Both the position numbers and the translations under genes were made by a program. Of a stretch of 64,000 bases of DNA, positions 23,970 through 33,560 are shown piece after piece. The notes under the pieces are model-generated. The model was given only the letters and a program-made list of their open reading frames with translations. It was not told the DNA's origin and made no database searches. The DNA lies in assembly GCA_051252005.1 (NCBI GenBank), contig JBPOEZ010000002.1, positions 186,001 through 250,000 of the forward strand, read 5' to 3'. The stretch is from JACOMS01 sp051252005. Its GTDB lineage: Bacteria > Pseudomonadota > Alphaproteobacteria > Caulobacterales > Maricaulaceae. Each line of letters starts with the position of its first letter. Position 1 is the stretch's first letter.

Positions 23970-25145
23970 ATGTCTGATAGAGAATTTGATATTGTTGTTT
24001 TCGGCGCGACGGGATTTACGGGCCGCCTTGTGGCGGAGTATCTAAACACAGCTTACGCTGGGTCTGATGTGAAGTGGGCTATGGCTGGACGGTCGCAATT
24101 AAAACTTGCCTCGGTTCGTGACGAAATGGGTATTTCCAAAGACACACCGCTTATCACGGCCGACTCATCCGACATCGACTCTTTGGAGGCCCTGTCGAAG
24201 CGCACAAAGGTCGTTTTGACAACCGTTGGACCATATCAACTTTACGGAACCGGCCTCTTAACCGCCTGTGCGGCAAACGGCACAGACTACGTAGACCTTT
24301 GCGGCGAACCGCCGTGGATGCATGACACGATTGCTGAGTTTGATTCCAAGGCTAAAGCTAGCGGCGCGCGCATTGTCCACTCCTGCGGGTTCGACTCTAT
24401 TCCTTTTGACCTCGGAGTTTACTTCACACAGCAAGCCGCACAGGAAAAGTTTGGCGCGCCGTGCCAGAAAATCCGTGGACGCGTGCGTAAAATGAAAGGC
24501 ACATTCTCTGGCGGCACAGCTGCAAGCCTTGGCATAACTATGAAACGCGCTGCAAAAGAGCCCGAAGTCCTAAATTGGCTAAAAGACCCTTTTTCCCTCA
24601 CCCCCGGTTTTTCCGGACCGTCACAACCGACTGGCCATAAACCTATCTATGAAGAAGACTTGGGTAGCTGGTCAGCGCCGTTTATTATGGCATCGATTAA
24701 CACCAAAAATGTGCACCGCTCCAATGCCCTACTTGGCCATGCGTACGGCGAAGATTTCATCTATGACGAAATGATATTTACAGGCCCCGGCGAGCAAGGC
24801 GAAAAGACTGCCAACCATGTCGCCAACGATGACAGCATGGCAAAGAACCCGCCAAAACCCGGCGAAGGCCCGTCAAAAGAAGAGCGTGAAACTGGCTTTT
24901 ATGATGTCATGTTTGTCGGCGAAACCGCCAAAGGTGAGCGCATCATCACGGGCGTGACGGGCGATAAAGACCCAGGCTATGGATCAACATCGAAAATGAT
25001 TGCAGAATCTGCCATTTGCTTGGCCAAAGATATTTCGCGGCAGCAAACACCCGGCGGCCTTTATACGTCAGCGCCCGCTATGGGAGATGCCCTCATAGAA
25101 CGGCTCAAAAAAAATGCCGGCCTTACTTTCAATATCGAAAGCTAG
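23970..25145 (+). CDS. Saccharopine dehydrogenase-like/trans-acting enoyl reductase family oxidoreductase
   Basis: 391 residues from ATG 23970, with TGGAG upstream; an earlier in-frame ATG at 23946 is less well placed. Rossmann domain at the N-terminus (FDIVVFGATGFTGRLVAEYL), then TTVGPYQLYGTGLLTACAAN, YVDLCGEPPWMHD and SCGFDSIPFDLGV. This is the SCCPDH-like group. It includes mycobacterial trans enoyl reductases acting on polyketide lipids and is not lysine biosynthesis. Substrate here is unknown. Follows the propeller gene by 92 bases, same strand. Confidence 0.87.
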   Translation: MSDREFDIVVFGATGFTGRLVAEYLNTAYAGSDVKWAMAGRSQLKLASVRDEMGISKDTPLITADSSDIDSLEALSKRTKVVLTTVGPYQLYGTGLLTACAANGTDYVDLCGEPPWMHDTIAEFDSKAKASGARIVHSCGFDSIPFDLGVYFTQQAAQEKFGAPCQKIRGRVRKMKGTFSGGTAASLGITMKRAAKEPEVLNWLKDPFSLTPGFSGPSQPTGHKPIYEEDLGSWSAPFIMASINTKNVHRSNALLGHAYGEDFIYDEMIFTGPGEQGEKTANHVANDDSMAKNPPKPGEGPSKEERETGFYDVMFVGETAKGERIITGVTGDKDPGYGSTSKMIAESAICLAKDISRQQTPGGLYTSAPAMGDALIERLKKNAGLTFNIES

Positions 25146-25158
25146 AACCGGCGGATAA

Positions 25159-25196
25159 ACTTGGCGTCAAGAGTTTTTAAACGATCAACGCCAAGT
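25159..25196. repeat. Perfect 9-bp inverted repeat between convergent genes
   Basis: ACTTGGCGT (25159-25167) and ACGCCAAGT (25188-25196) flank a 20-base loop containing a T-run. Placed between the converging genes ending at 25145 and 25213. Likely a bidirectional transcript-end hairpin, though no T-tract follows the stem. Confidence 0.5.
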
Positions 25197-25212
25197 AACA
25201 GTTGGGGGCATT

Positions 25213-25611
25213 TTATTTATTTTGCGCGAGCTGAACGGTAAGAGCGGCTTTATTTTCTAGTGCCGGTGCATAATCCGAGCGTAGTTCAAGCGCAGCAGCG
25301 CAAGCTGTTGCTGCCTTGTCCATTTCGCCAACTGTAGCATAGACTGCGCATAAGTTTGAGTGAGCAATGGCCGCCCGCTTGCTGGACAGAGAACCCTTGA
25401 GCGCTCTTTGATTAAAATTAATGCTTCGGTCAAATTCGCCTTTGTTAAAAGCTTTTACTGCCAAGCGAATATTTGTGTCAGACGCTGACTTTACAACGAA
25501 TGAAGCATTTTCTAGCGGCGTTACATCAGCAGCCATGGCATTGGCAGCAGAGAATGTGAGAGCGGCAGCCGTAAAGCCTGCAAGGCTGCGGCGGAAAGAG
25601 AATTTTGTCAT
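25213..25611 (-). CDS. Exported TPR-type small protein
   Basis: About 132 residues. A classical signal peptide (ending NAMA before ADVTPLENAS) is followed by helices with tetratricopeptide spacing (NIRLAVKAFNKGEFDRSINF, IAHSNLCAVYATVGEMDKAA, YAPALENKAALTV). Two Cys lie in the repeats and may form a disulfide. Probably a periplasmic scaffold protein; no specific function can be assigned. AAAGGA precedes two ATG codons (25614, 25611). Divergent from the LysR gene across about 90 bases. Confidence 0.75.
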   Translation of the reverse strand: MTKFSFRRSLAGFTAAALTFSAANAMAADVTPLENASFVVKSASDTNIRLAVKAFNKGEFDRSINFNQRALKGSLSSKRAAIAHSNLCAVYATVGEMDKAATACAAALELRSDYAPALENKAALTVQLAQNK

Positions 25612-25702
25612 CATGTGTTCCTTTTGTTAGACATTCTCCATATAGGAAGAAACAAAAACGAATGATATTGACAATAATTGCATGTAGTTTATACGTTTTC
25701 GC

Positions 25703-26701
25703 ATGAATAACTGGTCTGATTTTCCAATTTTCCTTGCTGTCGCCGAAACTGGCAGCCTTACTGCTGCCGGGAAGAAGCTCAATATGAGCCAACCCACAGT
25801 TGGCCGCCGCATTAAGGCGCTTGAGGAGCGCTTCAAAACCGCGCTCCTAAAAAAGGAACAAGGGACGCTTATTCCCACGGCCTTCGGACATTCGGTCCTC
25901 GATCACATTCGGCGCATGGAAACCGAGGCCAGCGCGATAAGTCGTAGTTCCGCCTCCCTTGAACAATCTCTAGCTGGACCTGTGCGGATTTCCGCGACAG
26001 AGGGCCTTGGGACAGAGTGGCTTCCCGCCGTCATGCAAGTCTTTCGGACGGCTCATCCTGATTTACTGCTTGATGTCTCCATTGACTTTAGAACGTTTAA
26101 TCTTGCGCAGCGCGAAGCTGACATTGCCTTGCGGTGGATGGGCCCCGGCAGCCAGAACAGTCTTATTGGCCGCAAAGTCGCAGAAGTCGGCTTTGGCCTT
26201 TTCGCGTCGCATCAATATATTGAGAAACGCCCAGAGCTTCTCTCTACGAAAGCGGACCTTGTTGATCATGACAGTGTGGTCGTGCAGGTTTCTGATACAG
26301 ACTATTTGTGGCCCAAGGATGATAAGGGCACGAACATACCCATGGGCCGCCTGACCTTTAAATCCAATAATATCGCCGCTCACAGACATGCCATTGTCGC
26401 AGGGTACGGCATCGGCATACTGCCCATCTGCTTTTCAGAAACAACAGCCTCTCTGCAGCGAATTCTCCCTGAACATACTCACCATGAAGACCTATGGATT
26501 GTAGCCCATGAGGACCTCACCAAAAGCATCCGTATTCGAGCTGTTTTTGACTTTCTCGTTGAAGCGCTCGTGAAAGATAGAGGATTTTTCTACTCGGGAG
26601 CTGCCTCAGTTTTTTCAGACATTAACGACTTACAGTGCGGGCCGGACGGCTCTAATGATGCCGAACATCGGCATGTTATTTCCCGAAGAGAAACTGTTTA
26701 G
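25703..26701 (+). CDS. LysR-family transcriptional regulator
   Basis: 332 residues. The winged HTH at 5-62 (FPIFLAVAETGSLTAAGKKL, SQPTVGRRIKALEERF) precedes a substrate-binding domain whose blocks include GPVRISATEGLGTEWLPAVM and HRHAIVAGYGIGILPICFSE. A tail of about 35 residues beyond the usual LysR end (SVFSDINDLQCGPDGSNDAE) is unusual. LysR proteins often control the divergent gene, here the TPR-type exported protein, but no target site could be proved. Confidence 0.92.
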   Translation: MNNWSDFPIFLAVAETGSLTAAGKKLNMSQPTVGRRIKALEERFKTALLKKEQGTLIPTAFGHSVLDHIRRMETEASAISRSSASLEQSLAGPVRISATEGLGTEWLPAVMQVFRTAHPDLLLDVSIDFRTFNLAQREADIALRWMGPGSQNSLIGRKVAEVGFGLFASHQYIEKRPELLSTKADLVDHDSVVVQVSDTDYLWPKDDKGTNIPMGRLTFKSNNIAAHRHAIVAGYGIGILPICFSETTASLQRILPEHTHHEDLWIVAHEDLTKSIRIRAVFDFLVEALVKDRGFFYSGAASVFSDINDLQCGPDGSNDAEHRHVISRRETV

Positions 26702-26706
26702 CGCAT

Positions 26707-26738
26707 AAAAAAACCGCCTGATTAAGGGCGGTTTTTTT
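26707..26738. terminator. Bidirectional intrinsic terminator
   Basis: A-run, CCGCC, 8-base loop, GGCGG, then seven T. It serves the LysR gene on the plus strand and, with the A-run read as T on the other strand, the DUF1508 gene ending at 26756. Confidence 0.9.
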
Positions 26739-26755
26739 AATCTATAAGAGCTAAC

Positions 26756-27085
26756 TTACATGCCGTTACGCTTAGCATTCGCTTCCGCATCGGCTTTCGC
26801 CTTGTAACTTTCAGACGATGCTCCAGTGATTTCGCCGTTTGTCGCCGTGCGGCGCCAGCGAAATTCACTGCGTTTATCTTTATAAACTTCCCACTTATCT
26901 TTTGCGCCAAGATCGTCTGGATTACCATCCATGCCATGGCGGCGGGCATTAGAGGTACAAGCAGACTTTTGCGCATATCCCTCACAGGATGATCCTACTA
27001 TATTTCCGTTAGTCGCCGTTCTACGCCAGCGAAACTCGCCGCGTTTATCAGCATAGATTTCCCATTTATCATTTTCACCGGCCAT
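26756..27085 (-). CDS. YegP-like protein, two DUF1508 repeats
   Basis: 109 residues made of two near-identical modules of about 50 residues. Each has the pattern KWEIYADKRGEFRWRRTATN or KWEVYKDKRSEFRWRRTATN, then a Gly-Ser-rich strand and a helix with Ala/Lys (YAQKSACTSNARRHG; YKAKADAEANAKRNG). DUF1508 proteins are small cytosolic proteins of unknown role. The second module ends the protein at Met. No signal peptide. Confidence 0.88.
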   Translation of the reverse strand: MAGENDKWEIYADKRGEFRWRRTATNGNIVGSSCEGYAQKSACTSNARRHGMDGNPDDLGAKDKWEVYKDKRSEFRWRRTATNGEITGASSESYKAKADAEANAKRNGM

Positions 27086-27202
27086 TAATTCCTCCCTAAG
27101 CAGCCATGTGTGGAAACTCTTACCGCCTTAGAGGCGCTTTGTGAAGGCGAGTCGATATATTTAGTCAACGCTTTGTATCGGAGCACAAGGATTAGAACAA
27201 AA

Positions 27203-28225
27203 TTAAAGCGTAAGTCCCTGATCGATTAAGCTTCGTGCAGTTGCAATAACCGATTCCTTTGCGGGACGCGGTAGAACATTTGTCATATTCGAAACATAGG
27301 CTGCGTCTGCTTGATTGAAAGCCCCGAGCCTTGAAGCAGCGCGCCGCGCTTGATCATCAAACAAAGCGGCAATCCTCACCATAAAATTAGGAACCTCTCC
27401 TTTAGGCAGTTGATCGGCATTCGGAAATTCGGCCCGCAAAATGTCTGCGATCTCTTTTAGCCACAAAGTTGACCCTGCCGCGATAAGCCTTCTCCCTCCG
27501 GCGTCTTTTGCCGTCATCGCCCCCAAATGGATGGACGCACAATCCCTCACATCAATAATCGGGAAAGAAATTTTAGGAACACGTGGAACCTTGCCCGTTA
27601 ACAAAGCTCCAATAAAATTCACAGATGTCCCGCCATTATGAAAACTATCAGGCCCTAAAACGAACCCCGGATTGACTGTAACTAATTTTTTGTCCAGCCT
27701 CTGCGCTTTAGCATAAGCCCATGCTGATAACTCAGCACGCGTTTTAGAAACAGGATAAGCGGTTAAGGCTCGCCATTCTGGGTCAGACCAATCTTTCTCG
27801 GAGATAACGTTATGCAGGCCTATGTTCGGCCTCCCGAGCATAGCCGCTATAGATGATGTTAAGACTATGCGCTCTACGCCAGCTGAGAAGCCCTGCTCGA
27901 GAACACGCTGAGCGCCAGCTCGTGCTTCAGGTACAAGGGCCTCGCGGTCACTCGGCTCATCGCTAGGAAACGGAGAAGCAATATGCTGAATATAGCGGCA
28001 GTCTTTGACGGCATCGGCCCAGCCCGCATCTGCTCTAAGATCCGCCTCAACAAGCTCGAGCTGCGCGTCCGGACCAACAGCGGCCTTAATTTTCTCCGCA
28101 ACAGTCTCGCCCTTGACGGCGTTCCGAACCGTCCCGCGTACAACATAACCTTTTTCCAAAAGCCGCAAGGCCACATGCGAGCCGATAAAGCCGCTAATAC
28201 CCGTAACTAGAACGCGATCAACCAT
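27203..28225 (-). CDS. NAD(P)-dependent epimerase/dihydroflavonol-reductase-like SDR
   Basis: 340 residues, extended short-chain dehydrogenase. The nucleotide motif VLVTGISGFIGSHVALRLLE is at the N-terminus. The catalytic Ser is in VLTSSIAAMLG and the Tyr-x-x-x-Lys is YPVSKTRAE. PGFVLGPDSFHNGG resembles dihydroflavonol 4-reductase-like enzymes, which reduce ketones or aldehydes. Eight bases after the M48 protease stop, so likely in one transcript with it. Substrate unknown. Confidence 0.88.
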   Translation of the reverse strand: MVDRVLVTGISGFIGSHVALRLLEKGYVVRGTVRNAVKGETVAEKIKAAVGPDAQLELVEADLRADAGWADAVKDCRYIQHIASPFPSDEPSDREALVPEARAGAQRVLEQGFSAGVERIVLTSSIAAMLGRPNIGLHNVISEKDWSDPEWRALTAYPVSKTRAELSAWAYAKAQRLDKKLVTVNPGFVLGPDSFHNGGTSVNFIGALLTGKVPRVPKISFPIIDVRDCASIHLGAMTAKDAGGRRLIAAGSTLWLKEIADILRAEFPNADQLPKGEVPNFMVRIAALFDDQARRAASRLGAFNQADAAYVSNMTNVLPRPAKESVIATARSLIDQGLTL

Positions 28226-28233
28226 AATTCCAA

Positions 28234-29079
28234 TTACCTTATTTTCGCTGGACAGCTTTGATTGTAAACTTCAATAGCCTCTGGCATCCAAGCTTTAAAG
28301 TTTTGAACCCGCGTTTCAGGCGCGGGGTGCGTGCTTTGAAATTCTGGAGGCGTAGCTCCGGCAGATGAGCCCATGCGCTCCCAAAGCTTCGGCGCTTCGC
28401 GTGGATCGTAACAAGCGCGAGCAACGAGAATAAGCCCGATGTAATCGGCCTCGGATTCATGCTTTCGGGAAAACGGCAAAGCATAACCATATTGAGAGAT
28501 GCCGCCAAAGACGCCCATAACCGCTTGCTGTCCACCTGCGTCCATGCCGCCTGCGCTCACTGACACGCCCGCGCCAATAATTTTTTGCATGTTTTGCTGC
28601 GCCATACGCTCCGCGCCGTGATGGGCGAGTGCGTGGCCAATTTCATGCCCCATGACAACGGCAAGGCCGTCTTGGTTTTTCGCAATCGGCAATAAGCCCG
28701 TATAAACGGCGGTGTAGCCGCCGGGCAAAGCAAAGGCATTAGCCTGCTGTGAATTAATCAGATTAAACGCCCACTCGAAACCAGGATCTTCCGGCGCGGC
28801 GGCCTTTGCGATATCTCGCCCAATTTTTTGCATGACATCATAATTATCGCCCTCAAGAATGAGGTTCGCGCGATTGTCAGACAAAATCTGCTGATAGGAC
28901 TGCAACCCGAGCTGCATTTCCGCTTGGGGCGCCATCGTCCGTAATTGCTTTCGGCCCGTCAGCGGCACGGTTTCCTGATTAGCAAAGTAGTAGACCGCTG
29001 CGCCAATCGCGAAAAGCACCATGATCTGCCACCGGAAGCCACCGCCTCCACGTCCGCCTAATTGCTGTCTGTATGCCAT
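28234..29079 (-). CDS. M48-family metalloprotease, membrane-anchored
   Basis: 281 residues. A Gly/Arg-rich N-terminus and one transmembrane segment (about 17-35, IMVLFAIGAAVYYFA) precede the peptidase domain. Zinc site HEIGHALAHHGAER, third ligand in ESEADYIGL. ALPGGYTAVYTGLL is conserved in the Oma1/LoiP/BepA branch of envelope quality-control proteases. The catalytic domain probably faces the periplasm. First gene of a two-gene operon with the SDR; divergent from carB. Confidence 0.9.
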   Translation of the reverse strand: MAYRQQLGGRGGGGFRWQIMVLFAIGAAVYYFANQETVPLTGRKQLRTMAPQAEMQLGLQSYQQILSDNRANLILEGDNYDVMQKIGRDIAKAAAPEDPGFEWAFNLINSQQANAFALPGGYTAVYTGLLPIAKNQDGLAVVMGHEIGHALAHHGAERMAQQNMQKIIGAGVSVSAGGMDAGGQQAVMGVFGGISQYGYALPFSRKHESEADYIGLILVARACYDPREAPKLWERMGSSAGATPPEFQSTHPAPETRVQNFKAWMPEAIEVYNQSCPAKIR

Positions 29080-29230
29080 GTCCCCCAGGTCCCTTATCTC
29101 TAGCCCTTAACTTTTTAAACAATAGCATACTTTTCCGGTACGCAAATACTTGTATCACAGCCATGTGTTCTATACACGGAGACAATTTGGTTTTACGGCC
29201 AGATTCTAATTGTCATAGAGGTCCGATTTC

Positions 29231-32200
29231 ATGCCAAAACGCACAGATATTGAAAGCATACTCATTATCGGCGCAGGCCCCATTATTATCGGACAGGCCT
29301 GTGAATTTGATTACTCTGGCGTTCAAGCCTGTAAGGCCCTTCGCGAGGAAGGCTACCGCGTCATTCTCGTGAATTCGAACCCAGCCACGATCATGACTGA
29401 TCCCGGCATGGCAGACGCGACTTATGTCGAACCGATTACGCCTGAAATCGTAGAAAAAATTATCGCCATCGAGAAACCAGATGCCCTGCTACCAACTATG
29501 GGCGGACAGACGGCGCTCAATACGGCACTAGCCCTTGAGCAATCCGGCGTGCTTGAAAAATACGGCGTCGAAATGATCGGCGCGAAAGCTGACGTCATCG
29601 ACAAGGCCGAGAACCGCGAACGCTTTGCACAGGCCATGACCAAAATCGGGCTTGAAAACCCGCGCGCGACCATCATCACGGCTCCGACACTCAGCAGCGG
29701 CGAAGCCGATATCGCAGCGGGCGTCGCAGAAGCCCTGCAAAAACTCGACCTTACGGGTCTCCCCGCTATTATTCGTCCTGCGTTTACAATGGGCGGCACA
29801 GGCGGCGGAGTGGCTTATAATATCGAAGAATATCAAGAGATCATTCGCTCCGGTCTTATGGCCTCCCCGACCAATCAAGTTTTGGTCGATGAGAGCCTTA
29901 TCGGGTGGAAAGAATACGAAATGGAAGTTGTCCGCGACAAAGCGGATAATTGCATCATTATTTGCGCCATTGAAAACATTGATCCTATGGGCGTACATAC
30001 GGGCGACTCGATCACTGTCGCGCCGGCGCTCACGCTCACAGACAAAGAATACCAAATCATGCGCGACGCTTCGATTGCCGTCTTGCGTGAAATTGGCGTC
30101 GAAACGGGCGGCTCGAATGTACAATTTGGCCTCAATCCCAAGGATGGCCGCATGGTGGTTATTGAGATGAACCCGCGCGTATCGCGCTCGTCTGCCCTTG
30201 CCTCCAAAGCCACAGGCTTTCCAATCGCGAAAATTGCAGCCAAGCTTGCCGTCGGCTATACGCTGGATGAACTCGACAATGACATTACAGGCGCGACGCC
30301 TGCCGCGTTTGAACCGACCATTGATTATGTCGTAACAAAAATTCCGCGCTTTGCGTTTGAGAAATTCCCAGGCTCCGAAGCTCTCCTGACAACGGCGATG
30401 AAGTCCGTGGGCGAAGCTATGGCGATTGGCCGGACATTCAATGAGAGCTTCCAAAAGGCGCTGCGCTCACTCGAAACAGGCCTAACTGGGCTGAACGACA
30501 TCGACATTGGCGGCGAAGGCGAAGACCTTGACCGCGCTACCAAAGCGCGGCTCACCCTGCAAACACCGGACCGCCTCCTCGTCGTCGCCCAAGCCTTCCG
30601 TAATGGCCTCAGCGTTGAAAAGGTACAGACTTACACAGGCATTGATCCTTGGTTCCTACGCCAGATCGAAAGCTTGGTAAAAATTGAAGCGCACATCAAA
30701 GAAAACGGCCTGCCGGAGACGGCGGCCGATTGGCGCGCCATAAAGTCTGAAGGATTCTCAGATGCCCGCCTTGCAGAGCTTTCCGGCACGACAGAGCACC
30801 AAGTGCGCACTCTACGCCGTGATGTCGGCGTTCGCCCCGTATATAAACGCGTCGATACGTGCGCGGCTGAATTCTCAGCCAAAACACCCTATATGTACTC
30901 ATCATATGAAGTCCCATCATTTGGCAGCACGCCAGACTGCGAATCTCGCGTAAGCAATAAAAAGAAAGTTATCATCTTAGGCGGCGGCCCGAACAGAATT
31001 GGCCAAGGCATCGAATTTGACTATTGTTGCTGCCACGCCGCCTTTGCCATGGCAGACATCGGTATCGAATCCATCATGGTGAACTGTAACCCCGAAACTG
31101 TCTCCACAGATTACGACACATCAGACCGCCTATATTTCGAACCTTTGACAGAAGAAGATGTTTTAGAGCTGATCGAAACCGAGCGTCAATCAGGTGAACT
31201 CCTCGGAGTCATTGTGCAGTTTGGCGGACAGACACCGCTTAAACTCGCCGAAGCGCTCGAAGAGAACAACATACCACTCCTTGGCACAAAACGCGACGCC
31301 CTTGACCGCGCCGAAGACCGTGAACGCTTCAAGGCTTTGGTTGAAAAACTTGAGCTTCGTCAGCCCAACAACGCTATCGCTCGCACTGCCGACGAAGCGG
31401 AAAAAGCGGCCGAAAACGTGGGCTACCCCGTTGTCCTTCGCCCGTCCAATGTCCTTGGCGGACGCGGCATGGAAATCGTCGAAGACACGCCTGACCTGCG
31501 CCGCTACGTCAACGAGGCGGTTAAAGTCTCCGGCAAGTCGCCTCTCTTGATTGATCAATATTTACGCAATGCTATCGAAGTTGACGTCGATGCGATTTGC
31601 GACGGCGAAGACGTCTTTGTTGCCGGCGTTATGGAACATATCGAAGAAGCCGGCGTCCATTCGGGCGATAGCGCCTGCTCTCTCCCGCCTTATACTTTGT
31701 CTCCTGCCATTGTCACAGAGATGAAACGGCAAGCCGCTGTGCTCGCCTTAGAGCTTGGCGTCGTTGGGCTCATGAATATTCAGTTCGCGGTCAAGGACGA
31801 CATTGTCTATTTGATCGAAGTTAATCCCCGAGCCTCTCGGACGGTACCTTTCGTGGCGAAAGCAACGGGCTTAGCTGTGGCGAGTATTGCGGCCAAAGTG
31901 ATGTCAGGCGTTAAGCTGGCAGACCTTGACCTGTCGGTAAACGACACGGATTATATCGCCGTCAAAGAAGCCGTCTTCCCGTTCGCCCGTTTCCCAGGCG
32001 TAGATACTGTGCTTGGCCCCGAAATGCGGTCAACTGGAGAAGTCATGGGCCTTGCCGAAACATTCGGCATGGCGTTTGCGAAAAGCCAACTAGGCGGCGG
32101 CGTTACCCTTCCCGCATCAGGTAACGTCTTCATCTCCGTCAGGGAAGAGCACAAACCCCTTATGGCTGAAATGGCCAAAGACTTAATTGCTCACGGCTTT

Positions 32201-32515
32201 ACAATTGTCGCTACGGGCGGAACCACCAAATATTTGCGTGATCAAGGCATCGCCGTCGAGTATGTCCGCAAGGTTCACGAGGGACGGCCGCACATTGTTG
32301 ATCGTATGAAAAACGGTGAGATCGCCCTTGTTTTCAATACGACATCAGGCAAGCAATCTCTTAAGGATAGCTTCTCATTGCGGCGCACAGCGCTAACTCA
32401 AAAAATCCCGTATTTCACCACGGCTGCGGCCGCGAAAGCCTCTGTTGAAGCCATTAAAGAGCTCGCCAAAGGTGACTACCAAGTGACGAGCCTACAAAAC
32501 ATTGCGGCGTCCTAG
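29231..32515 (+). CDS. carB: Carbamoyl-phosphate synthase large subunit
   Basis: 1094 residues, full length. Two homologous ATP-grasp halves: the first opens LIIGAGPIIIGQACEFDYSG, the second VIILGGGPNRIGQGIEFDYC. An oligomerisation domain lies between them and the C-terminal MGS-like allosteric domain begins near 960 (GHFTIVATGG-type stretch HGFTIVATGGTTKYLRDQGI). Makes carbamoyl phosphate for pyrimidines and arginine with CarA. carA is not adjacent, so the two subunits are encoded apart. argJ is in the same window at 43 kb. Confidence 0.98.
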   Translation: MPKRTDIESILIIGAGPIIIGQACEFDYSGVQACKALREEGYRVILVNSNPATIMTDPGMADATYVEPITPEIVEKIIAIEKPDALLPTMGGQTALNTALALEQSGVLEKYGVEMIGAKADVIDKAENRERFAQAMTKIGLENPRATIITAPTLSSGEADIAAGVAEALQKLDLTGLPAIIRPAFTMGGTGGGVAYNIEEYQEIIRSGLMASPTNQVLVDESLIGWKEYEMEVVRDKADNCIIICAIENIDPMGVHTGDSITVAPALTLTDKEYQIMRDASIAVLREIGVETGGSNVQFGLNPKDGRMVVIEMNPRVSRSSALASKATGFPIAKIAAKLAVGYTLDELDNDITGATPAAFEPTIDYVVTKIPRFAFEKFPGSEALLTTAMKSVGEAMAIGRTFNESFQKALRSLETGLTGLNDIDIGGEGEDLDRATKARLTLQTPDRLLVVAQAFRNGLSVEKVQTYTGIDPWFLRQIESLVKIEAHIKENGLPETAADWRAIKSEGFSDARLAELSGTTEHQVRTLRRDVGVRPVYKRVDTCAAEFSAKTPYMYSSYEVPSFGSTPDCESRVSNKKKVIILGGGPNRIGQGIEFDYCCCHAAFAMADIGIESIMVNCNPETVSTDYDTSDRLYFEPLTEEDVLELIETERQSGELLGVIVQFGGQTPLKLAEALEENNIPLLGTKRDALDRAEDRERFKALVEKLELRQPNNAIARTADEAEKAAENVGYPVVLRPSNVLGGRGMEIVEDTPDLRRYVNEAVKVSGKSPLLIDQYLRNAIEVDVDAICDGEDVFVAGVMEHIEEAGVHSGDSACSLPPYTLSPAIVTEMKRQAAVLALELGVVGLMNIQFAVKDDIVYLIEVNPRASRTVPFVAKATGLAVASIAAKVMSGVKLADLDLSVNDTDYIAVKEAVFPFARFPGVDTVLGPEMRSTGEVMGLAETFGMAFAKSQLGGGVTLPASGNVFISVREEHKPLMAEMAKDLIAHGFTIVATGGTTKYLRDQGIAVEYVRKVHEGRPHIVDRMKNGEIALVFNTTSGKQSLKDSFSLRRTALTQKIPYFTTAAAAKASVEAIKELAKGDYQVTSLQNIAAS

Positions 32516-32560
32516 GTCTCCCTAGAACGCCGCCAAGATTCTTACGAATTTATTGAGGCT

Positions 32561-32944
32561 TTAAACGGCCTTAGCAGGCGGCACCTCGCCGAACTGATTA
32601 GCCCCAGCATCGCCAGCTTTGGCAAAGAACACGATCAAAACAATAATACCAACAAGCGGCACAAGCATAATCAACTGCCACCAACCGGATTTACCAATAT
32701 CATGCAAACGGCGAGCGCCAATACCGACAGCTGGCAAAAACAGCGCTAAAGAAATAAGATTTGAAATCATTGCGCCTGTTTGTCCTAGCTTTGACGCCAC
32801 GAGCGCGACGATAATCGCAAACACCAAATACCCTAAAAGGTAATGCCAGTAACCCATACGGCTCGTGCGTCCGTTGAAGTTAAAGTAATTTTTTGTGATC
32901 GTATCAATAAAAGCTGTAGGTACAAATCCAACATCTAAGCTCAT
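32561..32944 (-). CDS. DUF805 membrane protein
   Basis: 127 residues after CGGGAGAGAACT. YFNFNGRTSRMGYWHYLLGY is the DUF805 opening signature, then hydrophobic segments at about 38-55, 60-75 and 90-108, with GIGARRLHDIGKSGWW between. The YhaH/YhaI-type inner-membrane family has no proven function. Convergent with carB. Confidence 0.88.
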   Translation of the reverse strand: MSLDVGFVPTAFIDTITKNYFNFNGRTSRMGYWHYLLGYLVFAIIVALVASKLGQTGAMISNLISLALFLPAVGIGARRLHDIGKSGWWQLIMLVPLVGIIVLIVFFAKAGDAGANQFGEVPPAKAV

Positions 32945-33053
32945 AGTTCTCTCCCGATTAAAAGCAACGCAAAACCGCGTTTCTAAAGTCAGGTAATGTC
33001 ATAAACTCGCTATGATAACAAGGCGCATTGCGACATTCTGTCCGCCTCAAACA

Positions 33054-33106
33054 AAAAGACACGGGGCTAAACAGCTTATTGGGGGCCTGTTTAGCGTCCG
33101 TGTCTT
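33054..33106 (-). terminator. Large hairpin terminator behind urcA-family gene
   Basis: On the minus strand AAGACACGG-ac-GCTAAACAG pairs with CTGTTTAGC-c-CCGTGTCTT: 18 paired bases with one small internal bulge and a 12-base loop, followed by TTTG and more T. It lies 70 bases past the stop of 33176-33529 and before DUF805. Confidence 0.75.
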
Positions 33107-33175
33107 GCCCTTCAATCCGCGCGATAGTGGCTGAGGAGGCTGTTCACGCGCGGAATTATGTCGGGACTTGGCCGG

Positions 33176-33529
33176 TTACCCGGTTTTGGATAATGTATCG
33201 GCATGAAATGCCGTCATTTTCCGGCTTTTTATTTGCTTCACAAAGCCGCTCATCATTTGATCGACGCAAGCATCGGCCACAACTCGCTGCTTAAGGGACA
33301 CAGGCCCCTCTTCGGCTTGACACGCGTTCTCAGCGGCCTGCGAAAGTCTGTAATACACCCGCTTGACTCCAGCCTCACTCTGTAGATCAGCGGCTTGGAT
33401 GCTTACGCTCACATTCTTCGCTTGTGCGGCTTGTGCTGGAAGCGCTGCAAATGCAGCAGTTGAGGCCATAAACAGCGTCGCCGTTACTTTGGCTACTTTA
33501 GGGGTTAAATTAAGGGTAGTGTTAAACAT
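33176..33529 (-). CDS. UrcA-family exported protein
   Basis: 117 residues. Signal peptide ending PAQAAQA at about residue 37. The mature part has the family pattern: VSIQAADLQSEAGVKRVYYR, AAENAC, then a second Cys in ADACVDQMMSGFV, likely a disulfide pair. UrcA proteins are small periplasmic proteins common in Caulobacter-like and sphingomonad genomes, function unknown. The upstream region holds a dense set of palindromes (33561-33709). Confidence 0.82.
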   Translation of the reverse strand: MFNTTLNLTPKVAKVTATLFMASTAAFAALPAQAAQAKNVSVSIQAADLQSEAGVKRVYYRLSQAAENACQAEEGPVSLKQRVVADACVDQMMSGFVKQIKSRKMTAFHADTLSKTG

Positions 33530-33560
33530 GTCTCGTCTCCTTTCATGGACTGTGCTTAAA

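Noticed and set aside
29100..29230. Promoter TTGTAT...TATACA before carB
   Set aside because: The spacer is only 15 bases and neither box is strong.
29528..30454. 308-codon minus-strand ORF inside carB
   Set aside because: It is entirely antisense to a well-conserved gene; length follows from the codon bias of carB.
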